Assembly: GCA_035561075.1 (NCBI GenBank)
Contig: DATMYF010000189.1
Location: forward strand, 1-64,000
Source: JAMCRM01 sp035561075
GTDB taxonomy: Bacteria; Acidobacteriota; Terriglobia; Bryobacterales; Bryobacteraceae
Direction of reading: 5' to 3'
Length of the DNA stretch: 64,000 nt
The notes beneath the pieces are model-generated. The model saw only the letters and a list, made by a program, of their open reading frames with translations. It had not been told where the DNA came from and made no database searches. Shown one piece after another: positions 25,071 to 36,065 of the stretch. Numbering within the stretch: position 1 is the stretch's first letter; each line of letters begins with the position of its first letter. Both the position numbers and the translations under genes were made by a program.

Positions 25071-25222
25071 TTCTTCAACCGCGCCATCCGTTCTGAGAAT
25101 ACGGAGTTTACCGGCGCGGCCCATTTGTTCACGCCGCCGGGGAGATAGCCGGCGTCGCGGCCACGTCGCCAAAGGCAGTACCGGGCGCAATGGCGAGAAG
25201 TGCGAGGGCCAAGGCAATTCTC
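25033..25222 (-). pseudogene. Frameshifted remnant of a small secreted protein
   Basis: On the minus strand one frame (from about 25222) reads a signal-peptide-like RIALALALLAIAPGTAFG and runs to a stop just after ATPAISPAA. The next frame, starting in the same place, continues as AGYLPGGVNKWAAPVNSVF and RMARLKNYIEKGNPSA before fading at about 25033. The two parts look like one protein split by a frameshift. Family not recognised. Together with the AbrB relic this accounts for most of the gap between the esterase and hicB genes. Confidence 0.35.
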
Positions 25223-25348
25223 GCATTGTCGGCGGAAAGGCGGCAACGCCAGACTGAAGTCCGTTTCTCAAGGTCGGCGGCCTACACTGGAACTGCCCGT
25301 TCATCACACCAAGCCGGCGAATCGTTCCGAAGTGATAGCATCGTTCGT

Positions 25349-25579
25349 ATGGAACTTGCGATCCGGATTCTGGTGGAGGAATTGCCGGAAGGCGTGTTTC
25401 TGGCGACTTCCGATGAACTCCCCGGCTTGGTGGCGCAGGGTCGCACCGTTGCCGAGGCACTCGAGATCGCTCGCGACGTAGCGCGGAAACTGATCGAAGC
25501 GCGCCGCGAACGCGAGGGTGTTCCGAACCTGCCGGCTACCAGCGAGCGCCGGGATTACACGATCGTGGTTGCTGCCTGA
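25349..25579 (+). CDS. hicB: HicB-family antitoxin
   Basis: A 76-residue protein with the HicB partial RNase-H-like fold: IRILVEELPEGVFLATSDEL, PGLVAQGRTVAEALEIARDV, ARKLIEARRE. The normal role is to bind and neutralise the HicA mRNA interferase. No C-terminal DNA-binding domain is present, as in the short HicB group. The order is hicB then hicA, with a 0-bp gap. The frame extends far upstream, but ATG 25349 is where the homology begins. Confidence 0.8.
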   Translation: MELAIRILVEELPEGVFLATSDELPGLVAQGRTVAEALEIARDVARKLIEARREREGVPNLPATSERRDYTIVVAA

Positions 25580-25726
25580 ATGGGCCGCCTTTCAGGGTTT
25601 CGGTACAAAGAGATCGTCCGCAAGCTGAAAGCATGTGGCTTCGCGTTCGATCGCCAAGCTGCGGGCAGCCATGAGCTCTGGTTTAATCCAACTGCAAACC
25701 GGGTGGATCAGTTCCTCCGAGCTTAA
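25580..25726 (+). pseudogene. hicA: HicA-family toxin with internal deletion
   Basis: The frame starts one base after the hicB stop and encodes 48 residues. RYKEIVRKLKACGFAFDRQA then GSHELWFNP matches the HicA double-stranded-RNA-binding-like fold, including the catalytic His in GSH. The expected next 20-25 residues (second beta strand, loop and helix start) are missing. The frame jumps to VDQFLRA, which looks like a normal HicA C-terminal end. An in-frame internal deletion is the simplest explanation, and the toxin is then almost certainly dead. The antitoxin gene is intact. Confidence 0.65.
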
Positions 25727-25740
25727 CGCCGACCGCGACA

Positions 25741-29055
<3,315 letters not shown>

Positions 29056-29062
29056 GGGGCTC

Positions 29063-29923
29063 CTAGCGGGCGGCGGCGCTCATCTCGCGGAGGGCGAGGA
29101 GTTCGAGCATCTGGGCGAGCACCTCGTCGCGGTCCTGGCCGGCTAGGGCGAGGGCGAGTTGGGCGGTGAGGAGGCCGTAGCGCGCGCCGAGGTCGTAGCG
29201 GCGGTTGCCGGGTTTCTCGAAGGCGAGGTACTGCTCGCGGCGGGCAAGCTCGGCCAAGGCAGGGGAGAGCGGCAGGCCGCGGCCGTCGCCGGGCGGCTGC
29301 ATATCGGCCAGGATGTCCATGACCGCGGGGGTGAGGACGTGGATGCCGAAGAAGCAGAGATAGTAGCCGGCGCGCAGGCCGGGGACCACCAGATGTTGTT
29401 CGGCTTCGGTGGGGGTGGGTTTTTCGATGACGGTTTCGACGCGGTAGAGGTCCTGGCGGCCGGAGATGCGCTTGCCCCCGACGGCGCCGAAGCGGGGGAG
29501 CAGGGACTCGCGGGTGGCTTGCACGGCGGAGACCGCGCAGGCCTCGGCTTCGGCGGCTTCGACGACCGCGCGGGCGCAGCCCTGTTCCCCGCAACTGATG
29601 TAGAGGTGGTCGCCGACGAGGTGAAGGAAGGGGTCGCCGGCCGTGAAATCGCGTGCGCAGAGGATGGCGTTGCCGTAACCGCGGGGTTCGGGTTGGGCGA
29701 CGAAGCGCAGGCGGGCGGGCAGGGAGCCGGCGGCGCGGGCGTAGGCGGCTTCATCGCCGGGCGAAACGACCAGGCAGATCTCCTCGATGCCGGCGCGAAC
29801 GACCTCCCCAAGGATGATAGCGAGGACGGACTTTTCGGCGCCGTCGCGGTCCATCAGGGTTTGCAGCGGAAGGGAGCGCTGGGTGGGGGCGGCGAGGGTG
29901 ATGACGGCTTTGGTGAGTTTCAT
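29063..29923 (-). CDS. GalU-like sugar-nucleotidyltransferase, degenerate signature
   Basis: The ATG at 29923 gives 286 residues. The fold follows glucose-1-phosphate uridylyltransferase: KAVITLAAPTQRSLPLQTLM, VVRAGIEEICLVVSPGDEAA, QPEPRGYGNAILCARDF, FLHLVGDHLYI, VIEKPTPTEAE, YDLGARYGLLTAQLALALAG. The N-terminal GxGTRxxPxxxxxPK nucleotide-binding signature is not preserved: AAPTQRSLP stands where AAGLGTRFLP is expected. It may be a divergent enzyme or a regulatory subunit of the upstream fusion protein. The two genes are 7 bp apart on the same strand. Confidence 0.72.
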   Translation of the reverse strand: MKLTKAVITLAAPTQRSLPLQTLMDRDGAEKSVLAIILGEVVRAGIEEICLVVSPGDEAAYARAAGSLPARLRFVAQPEPRGYGNAILCARDFTAGDPFLHLVGDHLYISCGEQGCARAVVEAAEAEACAVSAVQATRESLLPRFGAVGGKRISGRQDLYRVETVIEKPTPTEAEQHLVVPGLRAGYYLCFFGIHVLTPAVMDILADMQPPGDGRGLPLSPALAELARREQYLAFEKPGNRRYDLGARYGLLTAQLALALAGQDRDEVLAQMLELLALREMSAAAR

Positions 29924-30033
29924 GTCTGACGCGATAGGGGCGTATTTGCGTACCCGGCATATGCCAGTGTATCGCCGTCGGACACAGTACGGCGGTGCTG
30001 AGTGATGGTACGCTAGGCGGTGAAGCGGCTTTC

Positions 30034-31149
30034 CTACTGGTCGAAAAAGGCGCGAATGGCGCGTTCTATTCGCGAGCTGGCATGGCCGTCGCCGTACGGG
30101 TTGTGCACGCGGCACATCCGGTGATAGGATGCGGCATCATCCAACAGAGTGTCCGCTTCCCGAACAATGCGGTTTTCGTCTGTCCCCACCAGCTTGACCG
30201 TGCCCGCATCCACGGCTTCCGGCCGTTCGGTCTTGTCGCGCATGACCAGGATCGGTTTTCCGAGGGAGGGCCCTTCTTCCTGCACGCCGCCGGAATCGGT
30301 GATGATCAGGTGCGCACGCCGCATCAGGTCCACGAACGGAACGTACTCAAGCGGTTCGAGCAGCAGGATGTTTTTGCGCCCATGGAGCAAACGGTTCACA
30401 GGGTCGAGAACGTTCGGGTTGCGGTGGACCGGGTAGACGATTTGTACGTCCGGCCGGGCCGATAACCGCAGCAGCGCACGGCAGATCCGCTCAAAGCCGT
30501 CGCCGAAGTTTTCGCGGCGGTGGGCGGTGACCAGCACCATGCGCTTGGATGCGTCGCACTCTCGCCATTCATTCCCGTGCAAGCTGCCGTTTTCGAGAGC
30601 GTCCCGCACGTACAGGACGGCGTCGATACCGGTATTTCCTGTGACGTGAATCCGCCGGCTGTCCACGCCTTCGGCGAGCAGGTTGGCGGCGGCGCCTTCG
30701 GTTGGAGCGAAATGTAGAGCGCTGAGGCGGGACGCGAGTACCCGGTTCATCTCCTCGGGAAAGGGCTGCGACATGTCGCCGGTGCGCAGTCCGGCTTCCA
30801 CGTGCCCGATCGGAATCCTTTGATAGAAGGCGGCCATAGCGCCGGCAAGGGTGGTCGTTGTATCACCCTGCACGATGACCATGTCGGGCCGGCGGGATTG
30901 CAGGACCGGCCCGAGGGCGACGAGCATACGTGCGGTGGTTTCCGCCAGCGTCTGAGCCGGCCGCATGAGGTCGAGATCGTCATCCGGGACTACGCCGAAC
31001 ACGGACAACACCTGGTCCAGCATCGTGCGATGCTGAGCGGTGGCGCAGACCTTCACATCGAACTCCGCCTGCGACCTGAGATGCAACACCAGCGGACAGA
31101 GCTTTATGGCTTCGGGGCGCGTACCCAGAATAACCAGGAGTTTGAGCAT
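30034..31149 (-). CDS. wecB: UDP-N-acetylglucosamine 2-epimerase (non-hydrolysing)
   Basis: The 371-residue protein opens with VILGTRPEAIKLCPLVLHL and continues with the family motifs TAQHRTMLDQVLSVF, QGDTTTTLAGAMAAFY, GHVEAGLRTGD, PFPEEMNRVL, VTGNTGIDAVL, VLVTAHRRENFG and SGGVQEEGPSLGKP. It interconverts UDP-GlcNAc and UDP-ManNAc in the cytosol, supplying ManNAc derivatives for surface polysaccharides. The length and all catalytic His, Asp and Glu motifs are standard. It belongs to the large minus-strand polysaccharide gene group running from 37.3 to 25.7 kb. Confidence 0.95.
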   Translation of the reverse strand: MLKLLVILGTRPEAIKLCPLVLHLRSQAEFDVKVCATAQHRTMLDQVLSVFGVVPDDDLDLMRPAQTLAETTARMLVALGPVLQSRRPDMVIVQGDTTTTLAGAMAAFYQRIPIGHVEAGLRTGDMSQPFPEEMNRVLASRLSALHFAPTEGAAANLLAEGVDSRRIHVTGNTGIDAVLYVRDALENGSLHGNEWRECDASKRMVLVTAHRRENFGDGFERICRALLRLSARPDVQIVYPVHRNPNVLDPVNRLLHGRKNILLLEPLEYVPFVDLMRRAHLIITDSGGVQEEGPSLGKPILVMRDKTERPEAVDAGTVKLVGTDENRIVREADTLLDDAASYHRMCRVHNPYGDGHASSRIERAIRAFFDQ

Positions 31150-31224
31150 CAGGCTAGATTAAGAATTCTAACTCATACCAAATGATTCTCAAAAGAACCG
31201 TGCTTTTGGGCTGTTAAAGCAAAG

Positions 31225-32355
31225 TCACAGAGTAAAGCTGCGCGGATCGAAGCTAAAAACCGGTTCTCCGGAAGTCAGCCGCAGCGGGGGCCAACCGTTG
31301 GCAGTGTCGAACTCATCGAAAAACCCGATCTCCATCCGGTGAACCGATGCGAGCGGTTCCTGGGGTAGAGAGAACGACAGAACCATGCTGTCGCCAACCT
31401 GCCAGCTTAGGAGAGGCGGATTGATAGCGCGGTCCCAATTATGAAACACTTCCGCTCCGGAGGCGTCGCGGGAGTAGCCGTGCAGCAGCAGCCTGAGATT
31501 TGCGTCGACCGGTGCTTTAAGGGAGAGTTTCAGCAACAGCGTATCCTTCGAAACTGCTACGCCGGCCAGGAGTATTCGATCGGCGAAATTCGCGTAAATA
31601 GGTTTAATTAAGCTCGGGCTGCCAGGATAAGAAGTGGCGGGGCCGGAGCTCTTCTGAAATACGAATATCGAGAATTGCCCGTCGGCTCCGTCGCAAACGC
31701 CCTGTTCTTCCGGCGGCAACACGCCGGAAATTAGCCCGGCGGCCATCCGGTACACGTTCTGGTGCTTCTCCATTCGCAGGACCATGCCGTCCCGCAAACC
31801 TTGGATCATATTCACCACGTCCAGCGGGTCGTAATGCCGAACATGAAAAGCATTGGGGTTCTGCTCAAGAGCATTGCGACGCTGGTTGGGGGTACTTAAA
31901 ATCAGGATACCGGCCGGCCGCAGCGAAGCCGTCAGCATTGCGGAGAAGCGGCGATCGTCCGCCACGTGTTCGATCGATTCGAAGGCGGCGATGAAATCGA
32001 GGCTCTGGGCGGGCAGCGCAAAAGGGAAGATCTTGTGTGAGTAAAGGGTGAGTGACGTGGCGTAATGGCGGTTAGCGTACTCGATCGCCTCGCCCGACCC
32101 GTCGATGCCAAGAACCGGGCAACCCAGTTCGGTCGCCAGGAGTTGCGATCCATAGCCAACACCGCAGAACACATCGGCTCCGAATCCGGGTTGAGAACCG
32201 GCGATTTGCCGGATAGCATCTACAGCGAACTCATAACGCGCGCGATGATCTCTACGAATTTCAGATAGGTTCGGCGTAACCTGACGTTCGCCGCTTTGGA
32301 GCTGGAACCGCGTCCCCAGAGGGTTCGGGATGGCTGAATGTTCGGGTCCGGCCAT
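31225..32355 (-). CDS. SAM methyltransferase with novel C-terminal beta-rich domain
   Basis: The 376-residue protein's N-terminal two-thirds form a class I methyltransferase. They show ADVFCGVGYGSQLLA (motif I, about residue 59), VLGIDGSGEAIEYA and LDFIAAFESIEHV. LRPAGILILSTPNQ follows, with a Gly-rich loop slightly altered from DxGxG. Residues 252-376 form a separate domain starting PIYANFADRILLAGVAVS. It is clearly homologous to the last 134 residues of the membrane transferase at 43596-45710, sharing LLLHG, NPPL-WQVG, GFFDE, WPPLRLT and SGEPVF. Its role is unknown; carbohydrate binding or docking is a guess. It is 4 bp from the TylF-like gene. Confidence 0.82.
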   Translation of the reverse strand: MAGPEHSAIPNPLGTRFQLQSGERQVTPNLSEIRRDHRARYEFAVDAIRQIAGSQPGFGADVFCGVGYGSQLLATELGCPVLGIDGSGEAIEYANRHYATSLTLYSHKIFPFALPAQSLDFIAAFESIEHVADDRRFSAMLTASLRPAGILILSTPNQRRNALEQNPNAFHVRHYDPLDVVNMIQGLRDGMVLRMEKHQNVYRMAAGLISGVLPPEEQGVCDGADGQFSIFVFQKSSGPATSYPGSPSLIKPIYANFADRILLAGVAVSKDTLLLKLSLKAPVDANLRLLLHGYSRDASGAEVFHNWDRAINPPLLSWQVGDSMVLSFSLPQEPLASVHRMEIGFFDEFDTANGWPPLRLTSGEPVFSFDPRSFTL

Positions 32356-32359
32356 CGGC

Positions 32360-33040
32360 TTACCTGTAGATGAGGAACACGCGCCCTGCCCAACCGTACT
32401 GCATGTATGGTTCCGCGGTCATACCGGATTGCTCCAACCACTCACGAAAAGCCCGCCGCACGCCAAAGCGCGGGTCGCCGCGGTACAGCAGGAAGTCGTC
32501 AAACATCAAAACAGATCCATCTTCCAGCAGCGGTTGGATGAATTGCAGAACCGGCACGGCAGAGGAGTACAAGTCGCAATCGATGTTCACTACCATCGCG
32601 GTTCCAAGCCCCAGCTCGTTGCGCGTCTCTGGTGTCAACACCTGGTCAAACCACCCGGGTACTGTACGCACAACCCCGCTGTCCATGCCGTTCTCTCGCA
32701 GTCTGGCCAGGAATTGGTCCTCCGAGAACGCGAACAGACCGGAGGAAACAAACCGGTATCCTGGATGGACATCGGCGCTGGCGAGTTCCGGCAGTCCGGC
32801 AAAAGAATCGAACGCCCACATAGGATGGCGCTGCATGCGCGCGGCTTCCGGTGGAACGGCGGGATTTTGGCCGGCTCTAGCGGACTCGGCCCAATCAAGC
32901 CACCGCGTATAGGCCTGGTGCGCCTGGACGAAAGAGGCGCCCATATATGTCCCGAACTCCAGATACGAGCCGTCCAGGCCGCTTTTCGCGGCGAACTCGA
33001 AGACATACTCCATTGCTTCAGAGCACTCAATCCGGGGCAT
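32360..33040 (-). CDS. TylF-like SAM-dependent O-methyltransferase
   Basis: The 226-residue protein resembles the macrocin O-methyltransferase (TylF) family: GSYLEFGTYMGASFVQAH (motif I region), MWAFDSFAGLPELASAD with the family FDSFxGLP motif, MVVNIDCDLYSSAVPVL containing metal-binding acidic residues, and VLMFDDFLLYRGDPRFGVRR. The family methylates sugar hydroxyls in antibiotics and in surface polysaccharides. It is immediately upstream of the other methyltransferase gene with a 4-bp gap, in the same direction as the Wzm/Wzt genes. Confidence 0.88.
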   Translation of the reverse strand: MPRIECSEAMEYVFEFAAKSGLDGSYLEFGTYMGASFVQAHQAYTRWLDWAESARAGQNPAVPPEAARMQRHPMWAFDSFAGLPELASADVHPGYRFVSSGLFAFSEDQFLARLRENGMDSGVVRTVPGWFDQVLTPETRNELGLGTAMVVNIDCDLYSSAVPVLQFIQPLLEDGSVLMFDDFLLYRGDPRFGVRRAFREWLEQSGMTAEPYMQYGWAGRVFLIYR

Positions 33041-33084
33041 CGAGGCTAGTCTAACACCTCGATGAAGGCGAGAAACGCGTCCGG

Positions 33085-34353
33085 TCAGAGGAGGCGGGCA
33101 AACCTGGCGGCAATGTCTTGCGCGCGGGATGCCCAGCTTTCCGAAGCAGCGATTCGAATGCGTTCGGAGCGAAGCCGGGGGTCATCCTCGGTGAGAGCGG
33201 CACGCACCTCGGCGGCGAAGGAGGCTGGGTTATCCGCCAATCTCACCAGGCCGCCCATGCGCTGCACTTCTGGCAGGGGTGAACTGACGACCGGCAACCC
33301 CAGACTAAAATACTCATAGAGTTTGATAGGGTTTACGGCGATGGTCAGTTCATTAACGGAAAAGGGGATGAGTCCCACGCGGAAAGACGCCATCAGTTTC
33401 GGAAGCTGGTCATATTCCACCTCGCCCACAAACTCCACGTTAGGAAGCGGCTTCAACTCCCGAATAGCGGGGTTCTCGATGCGTCCGGCAATTACAAAAT
33501 GGCATGTCGGGTTAGCGCGGGCGGCTTCGACCAGCGACTCGATATCGAACCATGCGTCAAGGGCGCCGACATACCCCGCAACCAGCGGCGCTCCGGGGGG
33601 CTCGGAAACTACGGTGCGGAAATGGGAGAGATCGACGGCATTACGACTGACCATCCATTTCGCACTCACGCAGTGGCGGTCACGCAGTTGCTCCGAGGTA
33701 AACAGGACCAGATCGGCGGTCCGAAGCGAGTCCGCCTCTGCGGCCACGATTTCTCCCGCCATGGCGCTAAAACCGCGTAGCCAGTCGTGGCAGTCGTACA
33801 CAATGGGGAAGCCGTCCGTTTCGCGGAGCATTCGGGCCGTTTCGAACCAAGTCGGAATACTGACAATCTGAATTGCGCTGGACGCCCCGAACGCGCGCAT
33901 TGTCTCCTTTACCGCAGACGCGATCACACGATTCTCGCGAGGCGATAAGAGACGATGGTGAAAAACCGGCTCTCGCGGGAGGCGGACGTGCAACTCGAAG
34001 ATGTTCTCCTCCAACCGCGCGAGCCTGTGATCCGTGTTGAACAGGGGAACGCTCTCGAACTGCCGGCCCAAATGGGGGTTAAGGTAAAGGCAACGAAAGC
34101 CCAGCGTTGCGAGTGCACGGGCCAAGTGTTGGCTTCGCTGTATGCGCGCGTGCCAGTCCACCATGGGATAGAAGACGAGAATCGGATGTTCGCACGCGGG
34201 CGCGTCGACCACCAACCCGCGTTCGAGCCGCTGGCTGGGGTAATCCCAGCAACGCGCGAAAGAATCCGGCCGCCGCTGCTGCGAACAACGGAAGTAAAGC
34301 CACCGCAGATAGTAAGGGCGCAAAAGCTCTTTTAACTGCAGGCTCGCCGTCAT
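33085..34353 (-). CDS. Glycosyltransferase, GT-B fold (GT4-like)
   Basis: The 422-residue protein has an N-terminal GT-B domain with WHARIQRSQHLARALATLG. Its C-terminal donor-binding domain reads LVAGYVGALDAWFDIESLVE, HFVIAGRIEN, PNVEFVGEVEYDQLPKLMAS and PIKLYEYFSLGLPVVSSPLP. The last contains the E-x7-type sugar-nucleotide contact. It would add a sugar from a nucleotide donor at the cytosolic membrane face. It follows the Wzt gene by 29 bp on the same strand, which fits an O-antigen-type assembly and export operon. Confidence 0.88.
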   Translation of the reverse strand: MTASLQLKELLRPYYLRWLYFRCSQQRRPDSFARCWDYPSQRLERGLVVDAPACEHPILVFYPMVDWHARIQRSQHLARALATLGFRCLYLNPHLGRQFESVPLFNTDHRLARLEENIFELHVRLPREPVFHHRLLSPRENRVIASAVKETMRAFGASSAIQIVSIPTWFETARMLRETDGFPIVYDCHDWLRGFSAMAGEIVAAEADSLRTADLVLFTSEQLRDRHCVSAKWMVSRNAVDLSHFRTVVSEPPGAPLVAGYVGALDAWFDIESLVEAARANPTCHFVIAGRIENPAIRELKPLPNVEFVGEVEYDQLPKLMASFRVGLIPFSVNELTIAVNPIKLYEYFSLGLPVVSSPLPEVQRMGGLVRLADNPASFAAEVRAALTEDDPRLRSERIRIAASESWASRAQDIAARFARLL

Positions 34354-34382
34354 TGTATTATCAGCGTGTTACTCAGCCGGGG

Positions 34383-35129
34383 TCACGTCGTGGCAGTCTG
34401 CTGCCTGCCGGCGTAAGCATCTGCAACCTTGCCGAGCGGGCCTTCCATGACAAGCTCCCCGCGATCCAGCCAGATGGCGCGATCACATAGTTCATGAAGC
34501 ATTCCGGGTGCGTGTGAAACGCACAACAGGGTCTTGCCATTCCGACGGAGCTTGTGAATCTCCTCGAAGCACTTGGCCTGGAAGGATTGGTCTCCAACAG
34601 CCAGGACCTCGTCAATGAGGAGAATGTCCGGATCTACATTGACGGCAATCGAGAAGGCCAGCCGCATCACCATCCCGCTGGAGTATGTCCGAAGGGGTTC
34701 CCGGATAAAATCGCCGATACCGGAGAAATCGACTATGGAGTCGAACAGCCTCGAGGTCTCCTTACGCGTGAGCCCCAGCAGAGATGCGTTCAGGCGCACG
34801 TTCTCCGCGCCCGTCAGATCGTAATGAAAACCGGAACCGAGTTCGAGCAGGGCGGCCACCCGGCCAGTAACTGCAATCACGCCCTCGTCGGGCTTTGCTA
34901 GGCCGGCAACCAGGCTGAGCAGTGTGCTCTTGCCGGCCCCGTTCGGCCCAATAACGGCCAGACTCTCACGGGGTTCTACACGAAAGGACACGCATTTCAA
35001 AGCGTAGAAGTCGCGGCTGTGCGGCGCGTGCCCTCGCGTGAGCCAGCCCGCGAGGTGATGCCGCAGTAGCGTCCGGCCCGACGCTCGCGAAAAGCCTTTT
35101 GATACGCTGTCGAACGAGATGGCCGCCAT
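34383..35129 (-). CDS. wzt: Polysaccharide ABC exporter, ATP-binding protein (Wzt-like)
   Basis: The 248-residue protein has Walker A IGPNGAGKSTLLSLV (about residue 57), the Q-loop region, signature FSGIGDFIREPLRTYSSGM (family YSSGM replacing LSGGQ), Walker B PDILLIDEVLAVGDQSFQ and the H-loop CVSHAPGML. This matches the ABC subfamily exporting O-antigen, teichoic acid and capsule. It ends shortly after the ATPase core and lacks the C-terminal carbohydrate-binding domain present in some Wzt proteins, so it would need another signal for chain-end recognition. It is partnered by the permease gene 4 bp upstream. Confidence 0.92.
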   Translation of the reverse strand: MAAISFDSVSKGFSRASGRTLLRHHLAGWLTRGHAPHSRDFYALKCVSFRVEPRESLAVIGPNGAGKSTLLSLVAGLAKPDEGVIAVTGRVAALLELGSGFHYDLTGAENVRLNASLLGLTRKETSRLFDSIVDFSGIGDFIREPLRTYSSGMVMRLAFSIAVNVDPDILLIDEVLAVGDQSFQAKCFEEIHKLRRNGKTLLCVSHAPGMLHELCDRAIWLDRGELVMEGPLGKVADAYAGRQQTATT

Positions 35130-35133
35130 AATC

Positions 35134-35895
35134 TTATAGGTAATCGTAAAACCGCTGCTTCAAAACCTTAAATGTGACGAGACCGACTCCGAATACGGAA
35201 AGCGAGCTGATGGTGAGTTTAATCACCGTGACCGAAGGAGGCGCAACGGCATCCAATAATATATAACGCATGCAGAGAACCAGGGCCGCTACCGGATTCA
35301 TCTGATAAATTTCTTTATATTCCAGAGGAATGATGGCAAAGGAATAGAAGATGGGCACCAGCCAGAAGAGAATTGTATTCGTCGACTCGACGATATAGCG
35401 CATATCCCGCACGTAGACATTCAAGGAGGAGGTGATAAGCGATAAGCCGCACACGAAGAGGACTTCCATCATCCAGATCAGGGGTAACCAGAGCCAGTGC
35501 CGGTTCGGCGACTTGCCCGTGAGCAAAAGAATAGAGAACAACAGGCAGATCTGGATGAAGAGGTGCAAACAGTTCGACAGAACCGCCGCGAGCGGGATCA
35601 CTTCGCGGGGCACGGAAACCCGCTTGATCATATTAGCGTTGTCCACGAGGGATGTGGTTCCGGACATCCAGGCTATGCTGAAGAAGTTGAAAGGCACGAG
35701 CCCGCACAACACGAAGATGCTGTAATCCGGAATATTACTGCTGAAAACCTTGGTAAAGACAAACGTCAAAACCGCCATCATCACCAGTGGATTGAGAAGG
35801 GACCAGAAGACACCCAGGGACATGTTGCGGTAGCGAATTTTGAAGTCTTTGGAAATGAGATTCCAGAATAAGAACAGATAATCGCCGTGCCACAT
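35134..35895 (-). CDS. wzm: Polysaccharide ABC exporter, permease (Wzm-like)
   Basis: The 253-residue ABC-2 type membrane protein has about six transmembrane helices. It starts LFWNLISKDFKIRYRNMSLG, a cytosolic helix typical of O-antigen and teichoate exporters. It also has VFWSLLNPLVMMAVLTFVFT, FNFFSIAWMSGTTSLVDNAN and FYSFAIIPLEYKEIYQMNPV. It would form the channel that moves undecaprenyl-linked polysaccharide across the inner membrane with the Wzt ATPase encoded next. It is the first gene of the tight exporter pair. Confidence 0.92.
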   Translation of the reverse strand: MWHGDYLFLFWNLISKDFKIRYRNMSLGVFWSLLNPLVMMAVLTFVFTKVFSSNIPDYSIFVLCGLVPFNFFSIAWMSGTTSLVDNANMIKRVSVPREVIPLAAVLSNCLHLFIQICLLFSILLLTGKSPNRHWLWLPLIWMMEVLFVCGLSLITSSLNVYVRDMRYIVESTNTILFWLVPIFYSFAIIPLEYKEIYQMNPVAALVLCMRYILLDAVAPPSVTVIKLTISSLSVFGVGLVTFKVLKQRFYDYL

Positions 35896-36065
35896 GTACG
35901 CCTCAAGCGGGAGATCCGGATAGAAATCGAAAAAGAAAGTATAGCACGGGGGGCGGGCGCGGCCGTGAACACCGGAAGGGCCGGCCGCACTGGGCGGTGG
36001 GACGCCTCTACGCTGAAGACTATGTTAGAGAACAGGTCGGTTCGCCAGCAGACCGGTCCCGGGAA

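Noticed and set aside
24494..25246. 250-residue minus-strand frame
   Set aside because: Mostly antisense to the esterase-like gene; only its first 70 residues belong to the frameshifted remnant listed separately.
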